A DNA stretch of 20,900 bases, taken from an uncultured Pelosinus sp. (GTDB lineage Bacteria > Bacillota > Negativicutes > Sporomusales > Acetonemataceae). The stretch lies in contig UQPB01000055.1 of NCBI GenBank assembly GCA_900542835.1, positions 1-20,900 of the forward strand, in the 5' to 3' direction. Made by a program: the position numbers and the translations under genes. Shown here piece by piece: positions 7,942-14,078 of this stretch (positions are counted from its first letter, which is position 1; each line of letters begins with the position of its first letter). The notes under the pieces are model-generated. The model worked only from the letters and a program-made list of their open reading frames with translations, ran no database searches and was not told the DNA's origin.

Positions 7942-9019
7942 GCCGGCCGCTGCGGCACGCGCGCAGGCAACAGCCGCCAGCCAGGTGCAGCAGCTGTCGG
8001 CCGCGGTCGAGCAGAGTCCCTGTTCGATTGTCATTACCGATCTCGAGGGCAACATTGAGTACGTCAATCCCAAGTTTACAGCTGTTACCGGTTATAGCTC
8101 GGCCGAGGCGATCGGGCAGAATCCCCGGATTCTAAAAAGCGGCCACCAGCCGCCGGAGTTGTATCGGACGATGTGGGATACGATTGCCGCCGGCAATGAG
8201 TGGCAGGGCGAATTTCAAAATAAGCGCAAAAATGGATCGGTCTTCTGGGAGCTGGCGTCAATTTCCCCGATCCGCAATGCGCAGGGCCAGGCCACCCATT
8301 ATCTGGCGATAAAGGAAGACATTACAGACCGCAAGCAGGTCGAAGACAGGATCAGCCGCGACATGGAGCTGTCCAGCCGGATTCAGCGCGGCTTTTTGCC
8401 GCCGCAGCTGGACAATTCCTATTTGACAGTCCGGCAGATCTACCAGCCGTATAAGCATGTCGGCGGCGATATTTTTGACTATTGCTGGCATGCCAACAGG
8501 CGTGTTCTATCCGGCTATCTGGCCGATGTTATGGGACACGGCATCGGTACGGCGCTGCAGGCCGCCGCTTTACGGGTCTTATTCCACCAGGCGGACGAGC
8601 GGCAGCTGTCGCCGGCAGCTGCGCTGCGCTGGGTTAACGCTAAGGTTTCCAACTATTTTGCCGAAGACAGTTTTGCAGCGGCTATTTATTTTCAGCTCGA
8701 TTTCAACCGCCGGGAGGCCGCGTTTTCCATTGCCGGCATCAATCAGCTGTTTGTTTGGAATCGCAGTTGCGCCGGGCTTGTTTCACAACCCGGCATATAT
8801 TTGGGTATACAACAAAATCCGGAATATGAAACCTATGTTTTACCGCTGGACAGCGGCGATACGTTTTTACTGCTTACTGACGGTTTGTTTGACCTGCTGA
8901 CCGATCGTGCAGCTTTGGCCGCGCTGCCGTCCGCTGCCGCCTGGGCCGAGCTGGAGGCGCTGCTGGGCGGCGGCAAAGCTACTGATGACGCCTCGGCGTT
9001 AAGTATTACCGTCAAATGA
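7928..9019 (+). CDS. PAS-PP2C phosphatase, RsbU/SpoIIE type
   Basis: Protein serine phosphatase expected to dephosphorylate the STAS antagonist and so activate the partner switch. From TTG 7928 it is 363 aa: a short N-terminal helix, PAS about 24-135 (VNPKFTAVTGY and an ITDRK end), a linker helix with SRIQRGFLPPQ typical of RsbU-like proteins, and PP2C/SpoIIE about 165-363. Metal-binding motifs are all present: VGGDIFD (D181), ADVMGHG (D200), LTDGLFD (D318) and DD at 353-354. No membrane segment is seen, so sensing is probably cytosolic through PAS. The start is uncertain: TTG 7928 lies 3 bases after AAGG and TTG 7934 lies 9 bases after it. Both overlap the STAS gene. It is the last gene of the operon. 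Confidence 0.93.
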   Translation: MKLRRPAAAARAQATAASQVQQLSAAVEQSPCSIVITDLEGNIEYVNPKFTAVTGYSSAEAIGQNPRILKSGHQPPELYRTMWDTIAAGNEWQGEFQNKRKNGSVFWELASISPIRNAQGQATHYLAIKEDITDRKQVEDRISRDMELSSRIQRGFLPPQLDNSYLTVRQIYQPYKHVGGDIFDYCWHANRRVLSGYLADVMGHGIGTALQAAALRVLFHQADERQLSPAAALRWVNAKVSNYFAEDSFAAAIYFQLDFNRREAAFSIAGINQLFVWNRSCAGLVSQPGIYLGIQQNPEYETYVLPLDSGDTFLLLTDGLFDLLTDRAALAALPSAAAWAELEALLGGGKATDDASALSITVK

Positions 9020-9028
9020 ACCGCCGAT

Positions 9029-9081
9029 CCCGAAGCGAGGCAAAGCCCCGGCTATTCGCCGGGGCTTTGCCTCGCTTCGGG
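9029..9081 (+). terminator. Perfect 24-bp hairpin after the partner-switch operon
   Basis: Arms 9029-9052 and 9058-9081 are perfectly complementary, with loop TATTC. It starts 9 bases after the phosphatase stop. No T-run follows on either strand, so it is an atypical terminator and could also protect the mRNA 3' end. Confidence 0.6.
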
Positions 9082-9256
9082 AAGGTCAGCACAGTCCTGT
9101 GCTGGCAAACACTGATTAATGGCGGCAGCTTGACGGTCTCTTTCTGTCTGGCTGTGTCAGCCAGGCATTGAAAGAGCCTTGCTATTCCTGTCTGACTTTC
9201 TTGCCAGACGAAGAAATATCCTGCCAATCTGACCGGTTCATTTAATCGGCGTTTAC
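9082..9256. other. Non-coding stretch with further hairpins
   Basis: An 8-bp stem lies at 9087-9104 (CAGCACAG with its complement, 2-base spacer). A long imperfect hairpin lies at 9135-9178 (CTCTTTC/GAAAGAG outer part, CTGGCTG/CAGCCAG inner part, loop TGT). A weak 5-bp stem lies at 9190-9209. No start codon with a ribosome-binding site is visible. It separates the plus-strand operon from a convergent small gene. Confidence 0.5.
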
Positions 9257-9394
9257 CTAGTCTCTCATGTCATCAGAAATCATCTTTGACCCCAGATAGA
9301 CCATGGCGCCGGCGAACAGCAGTTTTGCCATCCGGCCCATATTCATATCCATGTCCAGGTCGAAGATCGGTTGGCGACGCTTCTTATGAAACAT
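9257..9394 (-). CDS. Small hypothetical protein, 45 residues
   Basis: I do not recognise this protein. The start is strongly supported: AGGAGGT (9403-9409) lies 8 bases before the ATG at 9392-9394. It begins MFHKKRRQPIF, a very basic start, followed by an alternating Asp/Met stretch DLDMDMNMGRM (12-22). A short, mildly hydrophobic helix follows (about 22-39, AKLLFAGAMVYLGSKM), and the tail is acidic (SDDMRD). It might be a membrane-associated or amphipathic peptide. The Met/Asp stretch could bind metal, but that is speculation. It stands alone, convergent with the phosphatase operon. A TTGACT sits about 20 bases upstream of the ribosome-binding site, without a well-spaced -10. Confidence 0.7.
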   Translation of the reverse strand: MFHKKRRQPIFDLDMDMNMGRMAKLLFAGAMVYLGSKMISDDMRD

Positions 9395-9409
9395 AGAGAA
9401 ACACCTCCT

Positions 9410-9716
9410 CAAGTGTAGTTTGCTGTTTTTAAGTCAAATCATTCATCTTTCCGCCGCAGTTTATAAAAATGCCTGTTGCGGGCGTCAGGCCTGCTGTTGC
9501 TAAATATAGCGGAAAAGCGGCTACCGCCAGAGGGATTTGCGAGTACGCAGCGAAGCAAGGCAAGTGCATGCAGTGATGGGCTTATGCGGTGGCTGCCGGC
9601 CGGCGCTGATCGTATCCGTCGCTGCTTCACGGAAATGTTTGCCGGCGCAGTGGCAGGAAATGTTGCGTTTGTGTCGAAAACAGAGATAAAATTTGCCATA
9701 ACAACCGCATAGAGGG
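9410..9716. other. Intergenic region upstream of the cobalamin riboswitch
   Basis: About 300 bases with no convincing gene. The open frames here (for example 9476-9712 plus and 9439-9699 minus) lack ribosome-binding sites. The right end carries a plausible promoter for the riboswitch transcript; otherwise I see nothing definite. Confidence 0.5.
9663..9690 (+). promoter_or_regulatory. Possible promoter of the riboswitch transcript
   Basis: TTGCGT (9663-9668), a 16-base spacer and GATAAA (9685-9690), with the riboswitch beginning 27 bases later. The consensus match is moderate, but the position suits the start of the leader RNA. Confidence 0.4.
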
Positions 9717-9876
9717 GAACAGGTGCCTTGTAAAGGGGCTTAATAGGGAAGACCGGTGAGAGTCCGGCGCGGTCCCGCCACTGTGGCAGGGAGCAGCCCG
9801 CACAATATCACTGAGGCGGTGATGCCTTGGGAAGATGCGGCAAGCGATGATCTGGAGCCAGGAGCACTGCCTGTTC
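9717..9876 (+). ncRNA. Cobalamin (B12) riboswitch aptamer
   Basis: Class-typical landmarks appear in order: 5' GAACAGGTGCC, a hairpin around ACCGGTGAGAGTCCGG (9752-9767), the conserved core GGTCCCGCCACTGT (9771-9784), variable arms, and the closing AGCCAGGAGCACTGCCTGTTC. The outer P1 stem is 7 bp and perfect (9717-9723 with 9870-9876). The family binds adenosyl- or methylcobalamin and usually lowers expression of B12 synthesis, transport or B12-independent enzyme genes when the cofactor is abundant. Here the downstream gene is a tyrosine recombinase. I identified it by recall of the consensus, not by a covariance search. Confidence 0.9.
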
Positions 9877-9919
9877 AACAGTCGCCGTTGTACCCACGCG
9901 CGATGGGGAGGGGCTTGCA

Positions 9920-9962
9920 GATCGCTGCACATTTTGTAGAATGGGCAGCTGGATCATTTTTT
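9920..9962 (+). terminator. Terminator-like hairpin 1 downstream of the riboswitch
   Basis: A GATC-GCTGC arm (9920-9928) pairs with GCAGC..GATC (9945-9949 and 9952-9955), with an inner CATT/AATG stem, followed by six T residues (9957-9962). It is the probable expression platform. The AGCGAT stretch inside the riboswitch (9843-9848) can pair with ATCGCT in the left arm (9921-9926), a possible antiterminator. This is inferred by eye, not folded. Confidence 0.6.
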
Positions 9963-9970
9963 GTCGTACC

Positions 9971-10013
9971 CGCAAACCGCCCCCGCAGTTCCGCCGGGGT
10001 GGTTTGCGCTTTT
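9971..10013 (+). terminator. Terminator-like hairpin 2 downstream of the riboswitch
   Basis: A 13-bp stem (9971-9983 with 9996-10008, one G-U pair) has a 12-base loop and is followed by CTTTT. It lies directly behind the first hairpin and about 80 bases before the recombinase start, so two stop signals stand between the aptamer and the gene. Confidence 0.6.
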
Positions 10014-10091
10014 GGAGGCCGTAAAGCGGTCTGCCGCGGCGCCGTCTGGCGGCAACGATAGCTTAACACTTACCAGAAGGAGACGATGACA

Positions 10092-10661
10092 ATGAACCTG
10101 GTTGAACCCATTCGCACCCGGGAAAAAATTGATGCCATGAAGGCGTATCTGCGAGAAAAGAACCTTCGCGACTATACGCTTTTTTGTCTGGGAATCAATA
10201 GTGGTCTGCGTGTTTCCGATCTGCTGGCGCTGCAGGTGGCGGATATCAGTAGCCTGCAGGATGGCCGGCGGCTGGTCAAAGAGCGGCTGGCGCTTCGCGA
10301 CAAAAAGACCGGCAAAGTCAAAGAGTATCCGCTGTCGCCGCAGGTGCGGCAAGTGTTGAATGAATATTTGTCAAGCACGCATCCGCAGGGTTGGCTGTTT
10401 CCGTCGCGGCTGGGCAGCCGGCCGATCGACCGGACCCAGGCCTGGCGGATTATTTCAGAAGCGGCCCGCGCCGTCGGCGTGTCCGGCCGCATCGGTACGC
10501 ACACCCTGCGCAAAACCTTCGGCTACTGGGCGTTTAAGCATGGCTATGATATCACACTGATTCAAAAACTGCTCAACCAGTCGTCGCCCGGGATTACGCT
10601 GGCCTATATCGGCATCACCAAGGCGGAACTGGATGAGGTTTGCCTGGCGCTGAACCTGTGA
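10092..10661 (+). CDS. Minimal tyrosine recombinase/integrase (catalytic domain only)
   Basis: Site-specific recombinase of the phage-integrase family, 189 aa. Only the C-terminal catalytic domain is present; the N-terminal core-binding domain of XerC/D-type enzymes (about 300 aa) is missing. Residues visible: R40 (SGLRVSDLL), a Lys in the beta-hairpin (K72 or K75), H137 and R140 (HTLRKTF), and nucleophile Y172 (AYIG). The second His/Trp position reads Gln or Asn (LNQSS, 161-165). Short solo recombinases of this kind are common in Firmicutes; their targets are mostly unknown. ATG 10092 lies 9 bases after AGAAGGAG; ATG 10086 is too close. I see no promoter between the riboswitch hairpins and the gene, so it is probably read from the riboswitch promoter. 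No attachment sites were recognised. Confidence 0.92.
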   Translation: MNLVEPIRTREKIDAMKAYLREKNLRDYTLFCLGINSGLRVSDLLALQVADISSLQDGRRLVKERLALRDKKTGKVKEYPLSPQVRQVLNEYLSSTHPQGWLFPSRLGSRPIDRTQAWRIISEAARAVGVSGRIGTHTLRKTFGYWAFKHGYDITLIQKLLNQSSPGITLAYIGITKAELDEVCLALNL

Positions 10662-10743
10662 GCCGGCGATGCAGGCATATACGGCTGGGACAGGACATAA
10701 GATGATAGTCGGGGCGTTAAAATGATAATAACGGAGGTGGCAT

Positions 10744-11517
10744 ATGCGAATACGCCGAATTGTGGCCGCTCTGCTGGCTGTTTTGCTGCTGGCCGCACCG
10801 GCGGCAGCCGCGGCCGGACCGCTGCGGGATGAAATTTATCGCGAGGTGAAGGCGTTTGACGGCAAAGCCGGTGTGTATGCGAAGAACCTAAAGACCGGCA
10901 GGCAGCTGGATATCAATGAAAACACGCTTTTTCCCACCGCTTCAACCAGCAAGCTGGTAGTGGCGATGGCGGTGTACAAATATCTTTATGCGGCGGCGCC
11001 CCCGGATAAGCGGGCCTGGTATGACGAGGGTACCCGATTGATGATGGAGGTCAGTGACAATGACTATTTTACTGCGATCCTGACCGAAATTGATGCGAGC
11101 AAGTCTGATGTGCTGCGCCGGGTAACCCGCGATCTCGGCTTGTCGCGCACCCGGATTCATGATCCGGAATCGTTTCGTAAATACCGCTATCACAGCGTGA
11201 CCACCGCCGCGGAAATGGCCAAAGTCTTTGCGGCGATCCATCAGGAGAAGTACCTCGGCCGCGAGCAGTCGCGCCGCCTGAAAACGCACTTGGCCAATAC
11301 GATTTTTACCGACGAAATCCCCCGCTTTATGCAGGCAGCAGTTATGCATAAGGTTGGCGAGCTTGATGACGTGTTGTGCGATGTCGGCATTGTCGACGAC
11401 GGCAAAGATCAGATTCTAATCAGCATATATACCCGCACCGATCGTCCGGTTGCTTATGCGAGCGATTTTATCGCCGGGCTGTCGGCTAAATTGTATAATG
11501 AGCTGAGACGGCGTTGA
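10744..11517 (+). CDS. Exported class A beta-lactamase-like serine hydrolase
   Basis: 257 aa with an N-terminal signal peptide (basic MRIRR, hydrophobic core 6-18, Ala-rich cleavage region about 20-25), hence exported. The penicillin-recognising fold motifs are in the right order and spacing: SxxK as S67-T-S-K70, SDN at 104-106, and KVG (203-205) in place of KTG. The closest class is beta-lactamase2/class A-like. It may be a beta-lactamase, a DD-peptidase-like enzyme or another peptidoglycan-related hydrolase; the sequence alone does not decide. GGAGG is 6 bases before the ATG. The gap after the recombinase is 82 bases with no terminator, so the two genes may share the riboswitch-controlled transcript. 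A terminator follows directly. Confidence 0.88.
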   Translation: MRIRRIVAALLAVLLLAAPAAAAAGPLRDEIYREVKAFDGKAGVYAKNLKTGRQLDINENTLFPTASTSKLVVAMAVYKYLYAAAPPDKRAWYDEGTRLMMEVSDNDYFTAILTEIDASKSDVLRRVTRDLGLSRTRIHDPESFRKYRYHSVTTAAEMAKVFAAIHQEKYLGREQSRRLKTHLANTIFTDEIPRFMQAAVMHKVGELDDVLCDVGIVDDGKDQILISIYTRTDRPVAYASDFIAGLSAKLYNELRRR

Positions 11518-11521
11518 TACT

Positions 11522-11559
11522 GACGCCGCCTGCGCGGTCCTGCGCCGGCGGCGTCTTTT
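11522..11559 (+). terminator. Intrinsic terminator after the serine hydrolase
   Basis: A 9-bp GC-rich stem (11522-11530 with 11547-11555) has an inner GCGC/GCGC stem and is followed by TTTT. It begins 5 bases after the stop codon. Confidence 0.85.
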
Positions 11560-11583
11560 GCCGCTTGAGAAAATTCGCTGTTT

Positions 11584-11611
11584 TTGTCGCAGCCAAGCAG
11601 GGCAGAATAAA
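11584..11611 (+). promoter_or_regulatory. Possible promoter of the sixA unit
   Basis: TTGTCG (11584-11589), a 16-base spacer and AATAAA (11606-11611), about 48 bases upstream of the GTG start. The match is weak to moderate. The position, just after a terminator, makes a promoter here necessary. Confidence 0.35.
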
Positions 11612-11658
11612 AACGCGGCGAATACATATTGCGATAAAAACGTGGAGGTGCGCGCAAC

Positions 11659-12189
11659 GTGGAAATCCTGCTGATGCGACATGGCAAAGCCGAACCGCCG
11701 CAGCGGACCGATTATGATCGGGAACTGACGGCGGCGGGAAGACAGCGGATCCGGAGCGCTTCGCTCGGATTGAAGCAGATTCTGGGCGAGGCACGGGTTC
11801 ATATCTGGACAAGCCATTTGCCGCGGGCAAAGCAAACAGCTGAAATTATGGCGCAAACATTGAATGTCGTTGAAGTTAGCGAGCACGAAGCGATTTACAG
11901 CGGCGATCTGGACAGCCTCCTGGAGGGGATTGTCAAACTGCCGGATGCCGACAAACTGTTACTCATTGGTCACGAGCCGTGTCTCAGCGGCTGGTCGGAG
12001 CGGATCAGCGGCGTGCTGCTGCCGTTTAAGCCCGGTGCAGCCGCCTGTTATAAGATCAGCCACCGGCAGCCGCTGATTGGCAAATTGCGCTGGTTCGCGC
12101 TGCCGAAGGTACTGGCTGACTGGGGAGCGGCGGCAAGGCAAGAGCGAGAAGGAGAAACGGTATGTCAAACGATTTTGAAACCGAACTGA
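11659..12189 (+). CDS. sixA: SixA-type phosphohistidine phosphatase
   Basis: Histidine phosphatase of the phosphoglycerate-mutase superfamily, short SixA branch, 176 aa. The RHG motif is at 7-9 (LLMRHGKA) with catalytic H8. R56 in TSHLPRAKQT and the second His, H105, in LLIGHEP complete the pocket. SixA of E. coli removes phosphate from phospho-histidine on phosphotransfer proteins; the substrate here is unknown. The GTG start has GGAGG 10 bases upstream (11644-11648). Its last 28 bases overlap the CYTH-CHAD gene, which argues for translational coupling and a shared job in phosphate or polyphosphate metabolism (inference). The C-terminal 20 residues, encoded over the next gene's ribosome-binding site, look unstructured. 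Confidence 0.87.
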   Translation: MEILLMRHGKAEPPQRTDYDRELTAAGRQRIRSASLGLKQILGEARVHIWTSHLPRAKQTAEIMAQTLNVVEVSEHEAIYSGDLDSLLEGIVKLPDADKLLLIGHEPCLSGWSERISGVLLPFKPGAAACYKISHRQPLIGKLRWFALPKVLADWGAAARQEREGETVCQTILKPN

Positions 12190-13694
12190 AATTGGCCGTG
12201 CTGCCGGCGGCAGACGCCTGTGTCTGGCAGGCTGTTGGCGAATCCGGTTTTATCAGGGAACTGGCGCCTCAGAGCCAATGGGGCTTAATCCCTATGGAAG
12301 CCTGGTATTATGATACGGCCGAATTGTCGCTGCAGAAAGCGGGCATTGCCTATCGGGTGCGCCGCGAAGGCGAAGATTGGGTGGCGACGGTCAAGAGCGC
12401 CGGCTCCTCCGATGGCGGTCTGCATCAGCGGGCGGAATGGAATCTGGACAGTCCTGACCGTGAGCCGCGGCCGGAATTGTTCGCGGCACTCCCGATTGGT
12501 CCGGCTCTGCTGGAGGCGGTTGGCGGGCAGCAGTTGCAGCCGTTGTTTGCCACTGTATTCGAACGCCGCACGGCCGAAGTTGATTTTGCGGGCTCCAGTG
12601 TGGAACTGGCTGTCGACGAAGGCCGTATCATCGCCGGCGATGCAACAGAGCCGATTTGTGAGCTGGAGCTGGAACTCAAATCAGGGCAGCCGGAAGCGTT
12701 GCTGCGGCTGGGAGCGGCTATTGCCCGTGAGATCCCGCTAGTACCTGAGCCGAAATCGAAATATTACCGGGCGCTGCTGGTGGCAGGGCTAGCCGAACGG
12801 CAGGCGGCGCCACCTGCGGATTTACCGCCGCAGACAGAACTGACGGAAGCGCTGCCCCGGCTGTTTGCGATGGCGATAAGCGATTTTTTTTCAGCCTATC
12901 AGTTGTTCCTGGCCCAGCCGGAGCCGCCGCGCCATGCTTATAAAATGCGGGTCAAGCTGCGCCGCCTGCGGTCATTGCTGCTGTTCGCCAAACCCTGCTT
13001 AAGCGGACCTGACTACCAAAGCGGCAAGCAATTGCTGGCGGAATGGGGACGGGCGCTGGGGCAGCTGCGTGATCTTGACGTACTGGCGGTACAGTGGCAG
13101 GAAGCGGCCAGTTCACCGTTTATTCATTTGGACAGCCGGCCCTGGCTGGGCGAAATTATTGACAGACGGCGGCAGGCGCAATTAGCGGCGCTTGAGAATG
13201 TTGTCGGTGGCGGGCGTTTGAGCGCGCCGCTGCTGGAATTATGGGCATGGTCCGGCAGCCGCCCCTGGCAAGCCGGCGAGTATCCGTCCGGGATTGGCAG
13301 CTTTGCCCGCTGGCGGATCGGCGGCTGGCTGGCTGCTTTGCTTGACGCTGGCAAGACGGCGGACTGGGGCAGTGATCGCGAACTGCATTTGCTGCGGCTG
13401 CGGCTAAAGCGGATCCGCTATGCGCTGGCGGCTTTGCCCTTTTATAACGACCGCCGCACGGCAAAGCTGTTGACGGAAATCAAGGCGATGCAGGCGTTAT
13501 TCGGCGTGCTCAGCGACCGGGCGACCGCTGTCAGGTTGTTGTCCTCGATCGCCCGCGGCGCTACCAGGGCCGTATATCGCGATATCGGCATCTTGACCGG
13601 CTGGCAGGGCCGTGGCGAGGAAGCGGCCCGCAGCCAGCTGCAGAGCCAATGGAAGCGGTTCCGGCAGGCGGCCAAGCGCTGGCTGGCGGAATGA
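12162..13694 (+). CDS. CYTH-CHAD domain protein (triphosphate tunnel metalloenzyme family)
   Basis: 510 aa. The N-terminal CYTH domain (1 to about 205) starts with the ExExK signature (E6-T-E8-L-K10). It also has YYDT (49-52), RVRREG (65-70), VATVK (74-78), HQRAEW and ELELELK (167-173), all charged strands of the triphosphate tunnel. The C-terminal CHAD domain (about 228-508) has the conserved helix H258-AYKMRVKLRRLR and basic helices that in other proteins bind polyphosphate. Related proteins (E. coli YgiF type) hydrolyse inorganic triphosphate. ATG 12162 lies 7 bases after AAGGAG and inside the sixA end. A role in polyphosphate or triphosphate turnover is likely but unproven. Confidence 0.92.
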   Translation: MSNDFETELKLAVLPAADACVWQAVGESGFIRELAPQSQWGLIPMEAWYYDTAELSLQKAGIAYRVRREGEDWVATVKSAGSSDGGLHQRAEWNLDSPDREPRPELFAALPIGPALLEAVGGQQLQPLFATVFERRTAEVDFAGSSVELAVDEGRIIAGDATEPICELELELKSGQPEALLRLGAAIAREIPLVPEPKSKYYRALLVAGLAERQAAPPADLPPQTELTEALPRLFAMAISDFFSAYQLFLAQPEPPRHAYKMRVKLRRLRSLLLFAKPCLSGPDYQSGKQLLAEWGRALGQLRDLDVLAVQWQEAASSPFIHLDSRPWLGEIIDRRRQAQLAALENVVGGGRLSAPLLELWAWSGSRPWQAGEYPSGIGSFARWRIGGWLAALLDAGKTADWGSDRELHLLRLRLKRIRYALAALPFYNDRRTAKLLTEIKAMQALFGVLSDRATAVRLLSSIARGATRAVYRDIGILTGWQGRGEEAARSQLQSQWKRFRQAAKRWLAE

Positions 13695-13751
13695 GCAAAA
13701 TGCTGTTGCAGCACATACTGTACTATACGAAGCAATTGGAGGTAGACTCTT

Positions 13752-14030
13752 ATGCGTAATACTTGCACTCTCCGGTCGCTGCAGTCAGGACGCGTAGTCG
13801 CAGATGCCGGAAATTCCGGTGACTTGTTGTATGGGCCTTTCTCGTTTTCCGCCGCTGGCGCTGTTGGTTCGTTCATTCACTGGTTAAATCAGAAAAGTCA
13901 TCCGTATGGCCGGATCCTTTCCAAATGGAGCCCCGGTTCGCGCGAGTTCAGCGCCGCCTGGCTGTATTTGGGCACGAATGATCCGCAGGGTTTCTTTGAA
14001 TTGCAGGAAATGTTTTATGCAGCCCCGTAA
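13752..14030 (+). CDS. Hypothetical protein, 92 residues
   Basis: Not recognised. It is supported as a gene by GGAGG (13738-13742) at 9 bases before the ATG and by a strong terminator 11 bases after the stop. TGTACTATAC just upstream (13719-13728) resembles an extended -10. The product is rich in aromatic residues and Gly/Ser in its second half (YGPFSFSAAG, FIHWLNQ, FFELQEMFYAAP). It has one Cys near the N terminus, no signal peptide and no clear membrane segment. It lies 57 bases after the CYTH-CHAD gene and may be transcribed from that unit or alone. No function can be given. Confidence 0.7.
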   Translation: MRNTCTLRSLQSGRVVADAGNSGDLLYGPFSFSAAGAVGSFIHWLNQKSHPYGRILSKWSPGSREFSAAWLYLGTNDPQGFFELQEMFYAAP

Positions 14031-14041
14031 CGCTGCGATAG

Positions 14042-14078
14042 CAAAAGGAAGACGCGGTGCCGCGTCTTCCTTTTGTTT
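14042..14078 (+). terminator. Strong intrinsic terminator after the 92-residue gene
   Basis: A perfect 16-bp stem (14042-14057 with 14060-14075, innermost bases forming the loop) is followed by TTT. The A-rich left arm would let it work on the minus strand too. Confidence 0.85.

Noticed and set aside
9012..9227. Minus-strand frame of 71 codons over the hairpin cluster
   Set aside because: TTG start without a ribosome-binding site; the frame is largely made by the inverted repeat.
9439..9699. Minus-strand frame of 86 codons
   Set aside because: No Shine-Dalgarno sequence before the ATG, low-complexity Ser/Arg-rich translation, and it overlaps the upstream region of the small 45-residue gene.
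9476..9712. Plus-strand frame of 78 codons before the riboswitch
   Set aside because: It has a TTG start without a ribosome-binding site, runs through the probable promoter, and shows no recognisable domain.
9627..9932. Minus-strand frame across the riboswitch
   Set aside because: It is antisense to a conserved structured RNA, and its composition is that of a random frame in GC-rich DNA.
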